Source: Membranipora membranacea (taxonomy: Eukaryota > Bryozoa > Gymnolaemata > Cheilostomatida > Membraniporidae). From it: a DNA stretch of 64,000 nt. A model generated the notes under the pieces. That model saw only the letters and a list, made by a program, of their open reading frames with translations. It had not been told where the DNA came from and did not search any database. How positions within the stretch are numbered: position 1 is the first letter of the stretch; the number at the start of each line of letters is the position of its first letter. The stretch is from contig OU612070.1 of the NCBI GenBank assembly GCA_914767715.1, positions 16,325,501 through 16,389,500 on the forward strand, written 5' to 3'. Below are positions 22,542 through 33,709 of this stretch, one piece after another. A program made the translations under genes and the position numbers.

Positions 22542-25500
22542 CTAGACATCCGCTGGACATGTGAATTCTTTAATGTTAGGACACAGTTCTGCGGCTGCCT
22601 CTCTTAGGTTCTTTCTGTATTCCCCGGCTAGCTGACAACCATTATTCTCCAAACAGATAAGGCATCTAGTTGCCACCTTGTAATTCTCACTGGGATGAAA
22701 AAGACAATTAATTTTGAATGCCATTTTGTGATTTATCTGATCATGTGCCTATAGATTCAATTCCTTCTCCGATGTATATCAAAGAAAGGAATCTAACAAT
22801 AATTAGCCAACAATGGTAGCTTATTAGGTTGGCACAGCACTAGGCCCCACGGATATCTCATAGCTCATAGATGAGAAGGGAGGACAATTTCTAACACTAT
22901 ACATAATTTTTATCCAATGGTGCTCTGAATTTTCTAAATGTGAAAATATTGCATAATTACTGCTGAACTAGCTGCCAGACTATATATTGCTGTGGTCCTT
23001 CTGGAGTCTTTAATATTATTCTCGAGTGATGACCTTAAAAGCACTCATATATGACTGTGTGAGCGTATAATTGTGACTCACCAGAGGAACTTTGGTGTAT
23101 TGTCTTTTCCGTTGAAGTTGTTTTCACTCTCAGGAGCCAACATGAGAGCATAACAGTAGTGCAATTGTCCACAGCCTGTGTGTAAAACAGTAACGGATGG
23201 ATGGATGGATTTTATTACTATCACTGACAGCATTATTAAAAGAAAAAAATGAGTCGCGAAATACAGTGTAATTGCTGGCACTTTGAATCAGCAAGAAAAA
23301 GCGAAGACACTTGGAATAAAAAATCAAATCTCTGTCTAAAAAAGTATTTCGTTTAAAATAAGAGTGATATGACGCAGAAAACAGTCTCTCCCCAGTGAGC
23401 TTCTATGTTTTACTGTACGGTATCTGCCAGATGGACATTTACTCAACAAATCATTGATGAAATGATCCTCATCGTGAATATAGCGTAAGGCCAGTGTTCG
23501 TGTCTGATTGTCCATCATGGTATAAATATCGGGATGTTCAATGCCTAACTTAATAGCGTCCTTGAAAATTTTACACAGGCGTTGCTTGTTAGCAGCATAC
23601 AAGCTTTTAAAAATAATGGGTAAGCAATAGGAGATTCGTGATACAATAAAACTTTTAAAAAGCATATTTGATAGTGATTTAGAGCTTAAAAATACAAAAT
23701 TCCTGACTACATACATCCTTTGAGAGGCGGTTGAAACTATACCATGCACATGATCATTAAAACGCAGCTTATCGTCAACTAATACACCAAGATATTTAAC
23801 TTTATCACTAAAAGCAATAGCAGTATCATTTAAAACAAGTGTAGGGGTAGAAGGTTTAACATATTGGGTGGATAGCATCATTTCCTGGGTCTTAGTAGGG
23901 TTTAATAAAAGATTTAAATCAGCACATTGTTTAGCAATTCTATGGACAGTGATTGTTTTACAATGTGCTATTTCTCCATGTTATATATATCTCAATATGG
24001 TATAAATATTATAATTGTTAAAACATGGAATTGGTTAAATGACATAAAGTATAGTTTTAGTAGTGTTACTACATGGTATCGGTATTAGATGACCATTGAA
24101 ATCCTAAACAACACAGTAGTAACTGACTGACTCACCATCTGCAGTTAGAAATAATGGGCATGGGGTCCTAATATCGGCAGCTGCGTATCTCATTGTAAGT
24201 ACCGAAAAGGCTACTGGGTCATTACTAACGCAGTCTGCCAAGAGAACTCTTCCCATCTGGTCACCCCTACAAAATGATAAAAGTATTCGGTTCTTAAAGG
24301 TGTCTTTATCCTAGTAATCTTAATGAAAAAATGAGTTTTCAAGTTAAATTGAATCTGAATTGATGACACATATTTCCAAATCAATCATACATATACTAGC
24401 TGACTGGCTATGCAACAAAATTTGTATTCAACAATAATTATTGATAAATGTCCTTACAACAATGTAAGTTCACTACGAGTCAGTCGGTAAAGGCTTCTAA
24501 TTTAACTGAATGAATTGTCTGTCCGTCCATGCCCATCCAGCAAAAAACTGTCCGTCTAGAAATTTTCTGCCCGCCCATCAAACAATTTGTCCGTCGGTCC
24601 ATGCCCGTTCAGCAAAACCTGTCCGTCCAGAATTTTTCTGCCTGTCCATTGAAAGAATTTGTACGTCCACCTGTGTCCGAAAAATGGGCGGACACTGGCG
24701 GACGGATGGGAATCCCGTACGCCGCACACCTCGGGCATACATATCTAAGAAATATAATATTACCCTTCCCAGATCCTGGTGACAATTCTCAACACCACCA
24801 ATAATTCCTTCTCAGAAGGGCGCTGAAATTTTTCCCTGTGCAGATCATGTATAGCTTCACTATAAATGACTGCCAATAACGCATCTAACTTGTATAAATA
24901 ATATGTGACTTGCAATAGCATTAATATTGTTCCTTTAACCAGTTTTTTATAAATAAAAGGAAGGTCAGAGTTGATTAACTTTGGCCTCCAATCTGAGATC
25001 TGTTATCTTAAAGGGTCCTCAAGCAGGGTTCACCATACAAGAGAAACCAATGACACCATGTCGTTCGGAAGAGTCTTATACACAGTTGCTAGCCAATAAA
25101 AATGGCACATATAATCATGAGGGAGGTAGTGACATCATCATTACCCTTCCTCAACTGAGGCATGTTTTGAAGCTGCAGCTAGACATTGGTTTATTTGGGA
25201 AGCTGTCGATGGGGTCCCATTTGTTAAAATTCAATGAAAATTTGTGCAGGTATGTAAAAGATTCTTCAGAACAAAATGGTATTAATGACTTGTGTTGTAT
25301 GGTGAACGCTGCTTGGAAACCTTTAACCTGCACCTTGTAAACTGATAACTTTGAATTTTAACCTATCGTCTGCAAACTATTGACTGAAGGTCATCAACTA
25401 ATGACTGAAAATTGTAAACTTTTGACTGATAACTCTAAACTGAACAAACCTTTCACATTCACCGGCCATTTTCAGGGCCATCACCTCATCAAAGTGTGCA

Positions 25501-26448
25501 TTGCCTTCGACTTCACATACTGTATAAAATAAACACTGATCACGAGTATTGTCAACCACTCCTGAAACTAGCCTGTCTTGACAAACTTTGTTCGGTGGGG
25601 GGAAACGGAACACAACTTCGTTTTCCTATACAAATTTATAAGCGTGATAAAGAAGTTATCTAGCCGATCGCAAGAGAATTTATTATTTAATATAAGCTGC
25701 TCGACATCGAGCAGTGCAAGAATTTACAAGCTTTGTCTCCCCCCCCCACCGAACATAGCTTGTCAAGACAGGCTATCCTGAAACATGTCAATAAGTACCT
25801 AAATTTTCAGATCTGCCAGATGAAAGTGCAATAGATAAGTATAGAGAAATATTTAGAGTGTTTTAAAGTGCCTCAAGCATACATAGGTAAACCTACATAC
25901 GCGTCTTATGTCTCATGATCATTGAATAAGTTTAAAATCAGCTAAGTTGCCTACCTAGTGGTCCACAACCTTCACATAAAACCGCTTGAGAATGCTCACA
26001 GACACATGTCTCAACACTAAATCTGAGTCCTTCAGGGCAGCTATGGGTGTGCGTTATTCCGGTTATGTTGTCATACTGAGTGAACTTTCCACATCTGTCT
26101 TCAGCCAATTGTATGTACTCATTACCATTCCTCTGACATAAACAGTTATTAACTACAATTCAAAAAAATATGCGTAAAATTTTCAACAAAACATCATCTT
26201 TTATGCAAAACAATTGCATGCAAAATTTATCTGTGTCAATGCTATTTTCTTTCAATAGAGAGTGTCCTAGATTGTGGTGAAAAGTCTGAGCTATCAATTA
26301 CCACCAAATCACTGATAATCGAACTAGACACTGAGTCTACATGTCACATCAGCTTACACTCACCTTTCCTGACACCTGATGATGATGATGGTGCAAGTAA
26401 CGTGACAGTTATAAGTAAAGCTAATAAACAATATACCACTGTAGCCAT
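22542..26448 (-). CDS. Secreted Cys-rich protein with N-terminal chitin-binding-like module, 241 aa
   Basis: Six exons on the minus strand: 26364-26448, 25955-26152, 25450-25519, 24136-24266, 23082-23175 and 22542-22689; phases agree at each join and the total is 726 bases with stop TAG. Exon 1 gives a signal peptide (MATVVYCLLALLITVTLL) and a four-serine run. Exon 2 is one module of the type in the 14.9-17.9 kb gene: NCLCQRNG, DRCGKFTQYD, SCPEGLRF and TCVCE. The rest (about residues 95-241) is Cys-rich and probably helical, with CGQLHYCYALM and TRCLICLENNGCQL; I do not recognise it. The introns hold a LINE fragment, a tandem repeat and a 207-bp MITE. Function is unknown; the neighbour with related modules suggests a shared origin and perhaps a shared mucosal or cuticle role (inference). 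Confidence 0.78.
23195..23980 (-). mobile_element. 5'-truncated non-LTR retrotransposon (CR1/Jockey-like) fragment
   Basis: The minus strand is open from about 23980 to 23336 and encodes the end of a reverse transcriptase ORF: LNLLLNPTKTQEM, then KYLGVLVDDKLRF and SRISYCLPI, typical of CR1/Jockey-clade LINEs. The 3' end carries a short (ATCC)n tail at 23195-23210, as is common in CR1-like elements. Only about 215 residues remain, so it is a dead-on-arrival copy. It lies inside an intron of the 22.5-26.4 kb gene, in the same orientation. Confidence 0.85.
24522..24712. repeat. ~70-base tandem repeat rich in GTCCGTCC
   Basis: Two and a half copies of a unit that starts GTCCGTCCATGCCC and includes TTTTCTGCC. 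It lies in an intron of the 22.5-26.4 kb gene. Reverse-complement relatives occur near 20390-20510. Confidence 0.75.
25569..25775. mobile_element. 207-bp MITE with 9-bp target duplication
   Basis: The terminal inverted repeats start TAGCCTGTCTTGACAA and extend to GTTCGGTGGGGGG, with the mirror ending GACAGGCTA. The element is flanked by the direct repeat TCCTGAAAC (25560-25568 and 25776-25784). A 9-base duplication would suit a Mutator-like or Merlin-like origin. If one flanking T belongs to the element, the duplication is 8 bases and hAT-like. It sits in intron 2 of the 22.5-26.4 kb gene. Fragments of its end recur at 30149-30360. Confidence 0.88.
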
Positions 26449-29047
26449 ATTGGAGCTCTCGCTGCACCAGGAATCCTTCCCTTGTATCGTGCAATTCTAG
26501 AGTCAACTCAAATCATAATAAGGACTTTAGTGAGGCATTCCAAGTGATTTATGTTCAATTTTTAACCCATTTTATAAAAAGCCAATAAAATATTTCTTTA
26601 TAAGACACCTGCTTGAAGTACACCCATTTATCATCCAAGTTGTGAGGGGTTACAGATAACCAATGCATGTGAGCTCAACATCTTAGCCAAAGCATTATCC
26701 TTTTGTATCACCTGGCAAGTTTCTCAATGTGAAGTAAATCATATGATTAATTTTTAAATTGTTTACAGCTATGTATTCACTAAAAAATAGCACATTTGTG
26801 ACATTTCAAAAACCAGGACCGAAAGCCTGTTTCCAAAATTCTTGTGCTTTGCCCTAAAATTCAGACTGACTCACTCAAAAAAGGAAGCTCTCCAAGGTAG
26901 GATGGTTTTGGCAACTGGCAGATGGAAATATGATGAGTATCACAACCAGTTACTCTGACTGGACTTGAACCCTGTTTCCCCTGATCATAGTTTGTTTTAT
27001 TTTCTAAAAAAAACCAGAGACATATGGCTTAAAATGTTTCTGAATCAAAGATAGGCTATGACTTTAAAAGAAACTATGGATTTTGGACTCGCTGAGACAC
27101 CAATAAACCAAAGTGGCTGTTGGAAAACATATGAGGAAGTTATACATACAACAACATTCCAGGTGATTACCTTTTGTTAGGAAAGAAGATGACCAGTTAT
27201 AATGTTTGAGCATTGAGGACTGCAGCTTTCTTGAAACTGAGGATGTGCTGACTGAGGATTGAGAGGAGAAAATGAGGATTAAAGACAGAAAACAGGCATC
27301 ACCTCCAAACTGTAGACGTATCTTATGATTGCTGGCTAGTAATTTTAAGATTTAAACAGAAATGCGATATGAAGACATTGCTGCAATTTGCTGATAGCCC
27401 TACATTTAGATGTATTCAGGAATCTTCGGATATGGCGAAGGAGGGGAACACCCAGTGCAGACAGTGATTCACTCATGCCTACTATTATGTGTTTGAAGTA
27501 GGTCAGGGTTCTAGATCTTCCTGCTTCCAACCAACAGTTGCTTGTCAATTTTACAACTCAATTGATTGGGAGTTGCACTCTCATAATGGAGGAAAAGACA
27601 AAGAGTTTATACTATGACAACTTTCAGGTAAATTTACTTTATGAATTATTATCTTTAAACGATGTGCATAAAACATTTTACTCAGCTGCCAGGTTTTCAG
27701 AAAACACTGTGGAAGGAGCTACCTGACAACCTGGAACTGTTGAGATGCCTCTATATCGATCCTCATGCTCCACCTCTTGGTTTTTGGGCTTTGAACTTTA
27801 TTCGTTTTCTCAAATTTTTCAATTTCTGACAGTCTTGTATGTCAATCAGATTTTACCTTGACTAGCTGGACCCTGGTATTAAGAACATTGTCATTGGGAA
27901 CTCGTCATCACTCTCAGGTGGATGCACTTCCACATAGCAGATCAGAAAACCTCAATAAGTAAATAAATTAATTAATTTACTGTGTCCAAGGATGTAACAA
28001 TGGGGTCAACAAAGTGTCTTTAGTTACGGCTAATCCCGTGTTTCCCCAAATTCAGTTTCAATTTCAGCATAAAACATGGAAAGTTTCTATCTAGAATCGT
28101 CTAGGAAACAGTAGTGCCCCTTAATCAAGCAGACAGACTAGGCAGGGTATAGTAAAATAACTGAATATTTTCTTGTTCTCTGCATGTAGAGTTTTTATTA
28201 GTTTAACTGATAAAAGACGACATATCTGATTGTCAGATCATTTAAAAAATGTATACAAATATTGAGATTGCTGCTACACAGTAGCAAATCACAGAGTAGT
28301 CACAATTTCTAAATATATGGCAGTTGTGTGCACTCATTTCACATCACATAATACTGCAGGGCCATAGTCTAGAAAAGTAGTAGGGGAGGCAAAGATACAA
28401 TTGGGTGCAAAGTGACACTTGGGTTCATTTAACCTCCCCCTGTGAAGTCAAGAGCCTCGCGCTATCATTCAAAGCATTTGAAGATGCATAAATAGCTAAT
28501 GCGAATCCTAGTCGATTTTGATTTTTGAATTATAGGTTTTTATGCAACCTTGCTAAGCTATCTATGCGCCTCCCTGCCTGCTCTAGAACTATCGGCCTGC
28601 AAAGGTTTAATAATAAAATATGTAGATAATAGCTGTAATCACCGAAACTGCGAAAGCCCATTTGACAATCAGTGATAAGAGAAAAAATTAAACAGAGAAA
28701 ACAAAAAGTCAACAGCTTTTTATATCGAACCATGTATTAAATGTTTCCCTAAAATCGCTATTATGTCCCATGGGGCATTTATGTGTTGACAGAAAATTTT
28801 TCATTTAAATCCAAAAACAAGTTACCTACAAATTAATCTTGTTTACTCCAAATCATTTGAAAATTATACAAATCGTCCGTGAAACAGCAAGTTCATTGCG
28901 GTAATGGAAACTGCTTGGTAAGCTATAATCATGGCCCCCGGTACTTATATGCCTTTGCATTGTCAATAACCAGTATCAACCACTGGTACTGGTTCTGATA
29001 CTAGACATTAGCAAAGTCCCAGGGCTATAAATGCTGTTTGGTTTCGT
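26449..29047. other. Intergenic stretch
   Basis: No supported gene. The left edge should hold the promoter of the 22.5-26.4 kb gene, but I see no clear TATA box. A MITE copy lies at 28357-28599. A weak LINE-3'-like look near 27700-27970 is not convincing. Confidence 0.5.
28357..28599. mobile_element. MITE of the CAGGGCCGTAG family, copy 2
   Basis: It begins CAGGGCCATAGTCTAG and ends CTAGAACTATCGGCCTG, an inverted match of the start. It is the most diverged of the three copies in the window. Confidence 0.6.
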
Positions 29048-32000
29048 TCATGGTTTCTCGCAGACAAAGTTGAGGGAAGTCGAACAGTAGCGATGAGCAT
29101 TCCAGCCTTCGCTGCTTGGGTGGTAGTACATGCAATCGTATCCAGTATCATCTAAGTGACCACTATGCCAGTCTGAGTCAGGGCTCAGCTCATTAGCCGG
29201 CACAGTACCTGTCAGAAGACCATACCATCGCCAGGTTCCAGTCAGTTTGTTTGCACCTATCCACATTAGTGACTGGTAATCTGAAACGAAAATGGATATG
29301 GTCCATCCCAATTCATAATAAAGTAAATGGTATCAACACATTCAGTAGAATTATTATGCATTTCTGAAAATCCACAGCATGAAGTGATCTGCGCCGTGAT
29401 GCCTGTCTGTGTTCCGGAAACTTTTCAAGGTTAATCAAACATCCTCCTTTAGTCAAAATCCTGCTTGGTGTGCTGTAGTAGCTAAGCTTGAATATTCTTA
29501 CTACTTTATAGCTTACATAAACACCTTTGCAAATGGTTAGATCAATATTAGAAGTACAATGACATCCATTTACAACAGTACATCTTATAAATAAAGGCTC
29601 TTTGGGATTCGTCCACTTTTTAGTTGTGAGTAAGCAACTGTTACAATGGTTTTTTTTATTTAATGGACACAGGCTGTATGTTGTATCAAACCAGTTTTGG
29701 CCAGTAAATGAATAGAAAACTTGCTCCGTTCAGAACTTGTGACTTGGACTCATGTCTTGAGAATTGAGACTCAGCTGTACAATCGCATTTTGGCATTGGT
29801 TTTTGTTGGAAGTTATGTCAGGTGGAAGGCCTGTCCCTTTAACTTACTATCTTTGCATCTGGTTAACAGAGTACACTGGCGGTCACATATGACTGATCAG
29901 GTCTGCTTGGTGAACAGAATGAAACTCACTTGCTGGTTGTCCTGGAAGCTTAAGGTATTCTCCGAATGCCGTTGATGATGCTTTGGAGTTGAATGTAATG
30001 AGGTAGGACCCATTGTCCTCGCAGTGTTTCTTGGCATTACTCCAAGTTTTCAATGTGCTGGAAATCCATACACACTTTTTGTCAGCTCCTCCGATCTCCA
30101 GGTATGGGTAATTACAGGCTAAAACAAAAAACGATGCACGATAGATTGTGGCCTGTCTCGACAAGCTTCGTTGTACAAAGCTTATCAAGACAGGCTAGTT
30201 TGATTGACAATCTTCGTTGTTGTGGGTGGGCCAAACGGCCTCCCCCTATCCTACCGTACAAAGCTTGTCAAGACAGGCTAGTTTGATTGACAATCTTCAT
30301 TGTTGTGGGGGGACCAAACCGCTCCTACCCCTAGTGTACAAAGCTTGTCAAGACAGGCTAGTTTTCATGCGTCTTTACCTGCTAGTTGTATGACCTATTG
30401 TTCCGAAGGTGCTTGGATACTCACCGATCAACACTGATTGATAGATATATGGAGTAAAAGCGCTTGGATTACCTTATGTTGCCTCAGTATCTTATACAGG
30501 GATTTATAGAGTTGCTTCCCAAACACATTTATGATGCTGAATGTTTTCTGGAGGTGCTGTTTGCAAAAATCAGCAATTTTGGACAATGCGAGCAGAGGTC
30601 AAAGCCTGAGCTTCGTATAAATATTCAAAGTAGAATTGATATTATCAATCAGAGATACACATGCAATAGTATATTACTTAATCAGTACAATATGGTAAAA
30701 AGCTGAAATTTTCGCAGACCGGAGAGTAGAATTTCTTAACTTCAGGGAACGAGGTAATTCTTCAAAAATCATCTGAAGTTGAAACATTTGACCAGATTAA
30801 TACAGCAAGCATAGATAGGGTAGCTGCTTCGTCTGATTTTCAGCATTCAGTTTTTGTGACGCCTCTTCACATTCAAGGATTTATAGACTATCGTCTAACA
30901 TAATATAAAAATGTGAGCGAGAGGTGGAATAAGTTAAATCCATCCGTGAAAGTGGAGGGATACCTAAATGCTGTGTACAAAGCCGCCACAAAGAGGCGCC
31001 TCTGGCATGGCTCCTCGATGCCCAACGCTTACAATATCACTATGTACCACAGAGGGAACAAACTAGTTCTAAGCGGGGGATAGAGGCCAAGGAAATAGCT
31101 TGTATATTAGAACATGATTGTTGAGATAAACGATCTGTTTTAGCTCACCTCCTTGTAGTGGATGAGGAGTAGTGAAGGAAATGTTAGACACAGCATCACT
31201 TATCATGTCAGGGATCCGTTCTTCAATCTGTCCTGTTTTCTCCTCCAGCCTTTGTAACTGCGACTTTAGGGCATCAATACTGTTATTCAGGCCCGATATT
31301 GACTGGGAGTGAGCTACAATATTGGTACACATGTGATTAGCATTTTTATATTAGCCTGAATAAGACTATGACTATGCACTGAGGTTATATTTGTATACTT
31401 TCAAATCATATTGGCTAAGATAGGTACTGCATTTTTTTTGTCATCAAAAAGTTGGTCAATGTTGATTTCATCACATCTGTAATAAAACCAATTAAAATTA
31501 ATTAATATACATTTCAGCCCCACGGGCATTTAATGTGGATCCAAAGCCATTTCCAATGTTGGTGACAGTTGAAAGGTTATTTACGATATATTCATTCAAT
31601 TAGCCAACAGGACAGGCAATATTCTTTTTACTAGACACTCTGTTGGGATGGCATGAGTACAATAGGATATTTGACTGAAACAAACCTTGAATATCAGCAG
31701 CCAGACCTGATACTGCTTGTTGGATCTCATTAGATAAATTGAATCTGAGCTGTTGTGCTTTTCTGTCTACACTCTCATCTAGGTTTTCGTAAAGTTTACT
31801 CAAATTTGACTTCAAATCCGCTGAGTCGGATTCAAAGTGAGTTAAGGCCGCTTGAAGTGAAGCATTATACTCTAGAAATAACATTGATGATAACGATTAA
31901 CATATTATTAGGTCCTTTTGATCCTTTTGCTTGAAAACAGCCTGAATAAGATGGCTTATAAATGAAGATTCTGCTAGATAGTGCGCCCATGCACAGGGTA

Positions 32001-33634
32001 TGTTTGTTACTTCTTTACTGTAAATGATTAATAATCCATTAATTATCAAGAAACGACCACTTCAATATTCCTATATTAAGGACCAGAGTCAAATCACTAG
32101 CGCAGAGATTGAAACAGTGCCAGGTCATCAACTGTTCCCCTTATCCAAGCTGCCCAACTACAATCCGGAACATTTCATTCTATCTAAGCTTCAATACAAT
32201 ATTGTTCCAACAAACATATTGAAAATGTATGCTATTCTGAAAATGTTGGATTGGTAATTAAATCAAGTTGTTTTTTTATCAAAACCAGTTACTCTGGACT
32301 GGAAGAGCTGCCAATATTTGCTTTGTAAATCAACTGAACACTATTTTCTTTAATTTCCTGCACTTTAAATATATATGTCCTTTCCAAGATGTTGTCTTAA
32401 TATTGTGGCATGCCAGCCAAGGCTCTCAAGAACAACCCAAATAAATCAAATACCTTCAATGTTATATTTCTAAACAATTCATACCTCTAATTAGGTTCAA
32501 ATTGTTTGATGACACTCTGAGTAACTGTAACTCAATATTTGATATGGTCTGGTTATGCTGTATCTCAATATCATTGCCTAGCTTTTGGAAACTGTTGCTC
32601 ATCGCTAAAACATAGAAAAAATTGGTTGAGTTATGTGACAAGGGAGGCAGGACAACTTGATACTTCATACACATCGAACCTTTAAGTTTTTGCTTTGATT
32701 AATGGATTAACCCTGATGTTATTGGGACAGTTAACATGCTGAGTTGCATATATTTTTTTTATCGTGAGACAAAATTCCACCCTTCAGTTTTTGACATCAG
32801 TTAGGTAAACACATAGACTCAATATACTAGTATAACAAGTCTATGGGTAAACATCTGGCTTTTGTTTATCATTTTTGTTTTAAATAACAATAGGGTTTCT
32901 TATTGATTTTTTTGCACGAGAAGAAAATCTACGCAACTCAGCATATTGACTATCTATGATAGACGTATTTCTGGCTAGCATGACAAATTGCTATCTGGTG
33001 TTTTGCAAACTGAGATAACGGACTTTTTAGTGTCCGAATCTGATTTATGCTACAATTAGAATTTTTTATTTGAGTGCAGTTCTTCAGCCTCTTGTTTGTA
33101 ATTCGTTTTTTAGTTTTCTTGCAAAAGTTGATATATTGATATCCAGAATTAGGATCAGCTATATTACGAACTTGTGGACCAATCAAAGACAAGAAATGCG
33201 GACCAATAACCTTGTTCAGGGTCAGATATTTCCCCCTCATCCATATAATACATATCAGTGAAACTGGTCCCAACTCAATATTTTGATTTATTTTTTTCCA
33301 GATAGCACTTTGTTGCGCTGGGCCAGCAATAATGTTACTTACATGTCAGCGCCTGGGGTTGAGCAGCGCTGTATTTATTTTGTTCCACTTCTAGCTGAAG
33401 CTTTCTGAACATCACAGCTAGTATAACCAATCCCACACAAACAGCAATCAATAATACAACTATCACAATAAGACAAGCTTTCCTTCGTCTTTGTGATGAC
33501 TTAGAAAGTCTGGAATTCGATGCCGGAATCAGTTCTAGTTCTCCATAGTCATCCGTATAAATTGGTTCCTCGTCGTCAGCGACAGTTGTTGTGTTTGTGT
33601 AAACAGCCATGTCACCCATACCGCCAGCTCCCAT
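29048..33634 (-). CDS. Type II membrane C-type lectin with coiled-coil stalk, 394 aa
   Basis: Six exons on the minus strand: 33343-33634, 32485-32604, 31686-31871, 31149-31313, 29930-30118 and 29048-29280; all introns are phase 1. Exon 1 gives a cytoplasmic tail of about 52 residues, a basic stop (SSQRRRK) and one membrane helix (ACLIVIVVLLIAVCVGLVIL), with no signal peptide. Exons 2-4 encode a heptad-like stalk (for example LKSQLQRLEEKTGQIEERI) with possible N-glycosylation sites. Exons 5-6 are the lectin domain: CVWIS, WSNAKKHC, LMWIGANK, YDCMYY, GWNAHRYC and FVCEKP. The calcium motif WND reads WNA and no EPN or QPD is seen, so classical sugar binding is doubtful. The tail contains TDDYGEL, which fits the hemITAM pattern of CLEC-2 and Dectin-1 (acidic residues before YxxL), and AVYTN, a Grb2-type YxN site. 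Signalling is inferred. Confidence 0.87.
30149..30360. repeat. Three tandem units sharing MITE ends
   Basis: The string ACAAAGCTT(A/G)TCAAGACAGGCTA ends each of three units, at 30197, 30280 and 30360. Two units of 83 and 80 bases begin GTTTGATTGACAATCTTC. The first starts with the inverted end GCCTGTCTCGACAAGCTT. The shared end is that of the 25569-25775 MITE. It lies in the intron before the first lectin-domain exon. Confidence 0.85.
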
Positions 33635-33701
33635 TGTACGCTACAGCTTCAAGTACAGCAAAAACCCACTTTATGATGATCTACAGAGAGTACTTTTTTT
33701 T

Positions 33702-33708
33702 TATATAA
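33702..33708 (-). promoter_or_regulatory. TATA box of the membrane lectin gene
   Basis: Minus-strand TATATAA about 70 bases upstream of the start codon, giving a leader of roughly 40 bases. Confidence 0.6.
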
Positions 33709-33709
33709 A

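Noticed and set aside
27690-27970. Possible LINE 3' end (LWKELPDNL-like phrase and AATAAAT-rich end)
   Set aside because: No reverse transcriptase motifs remain and the phrase is too short to support a call.
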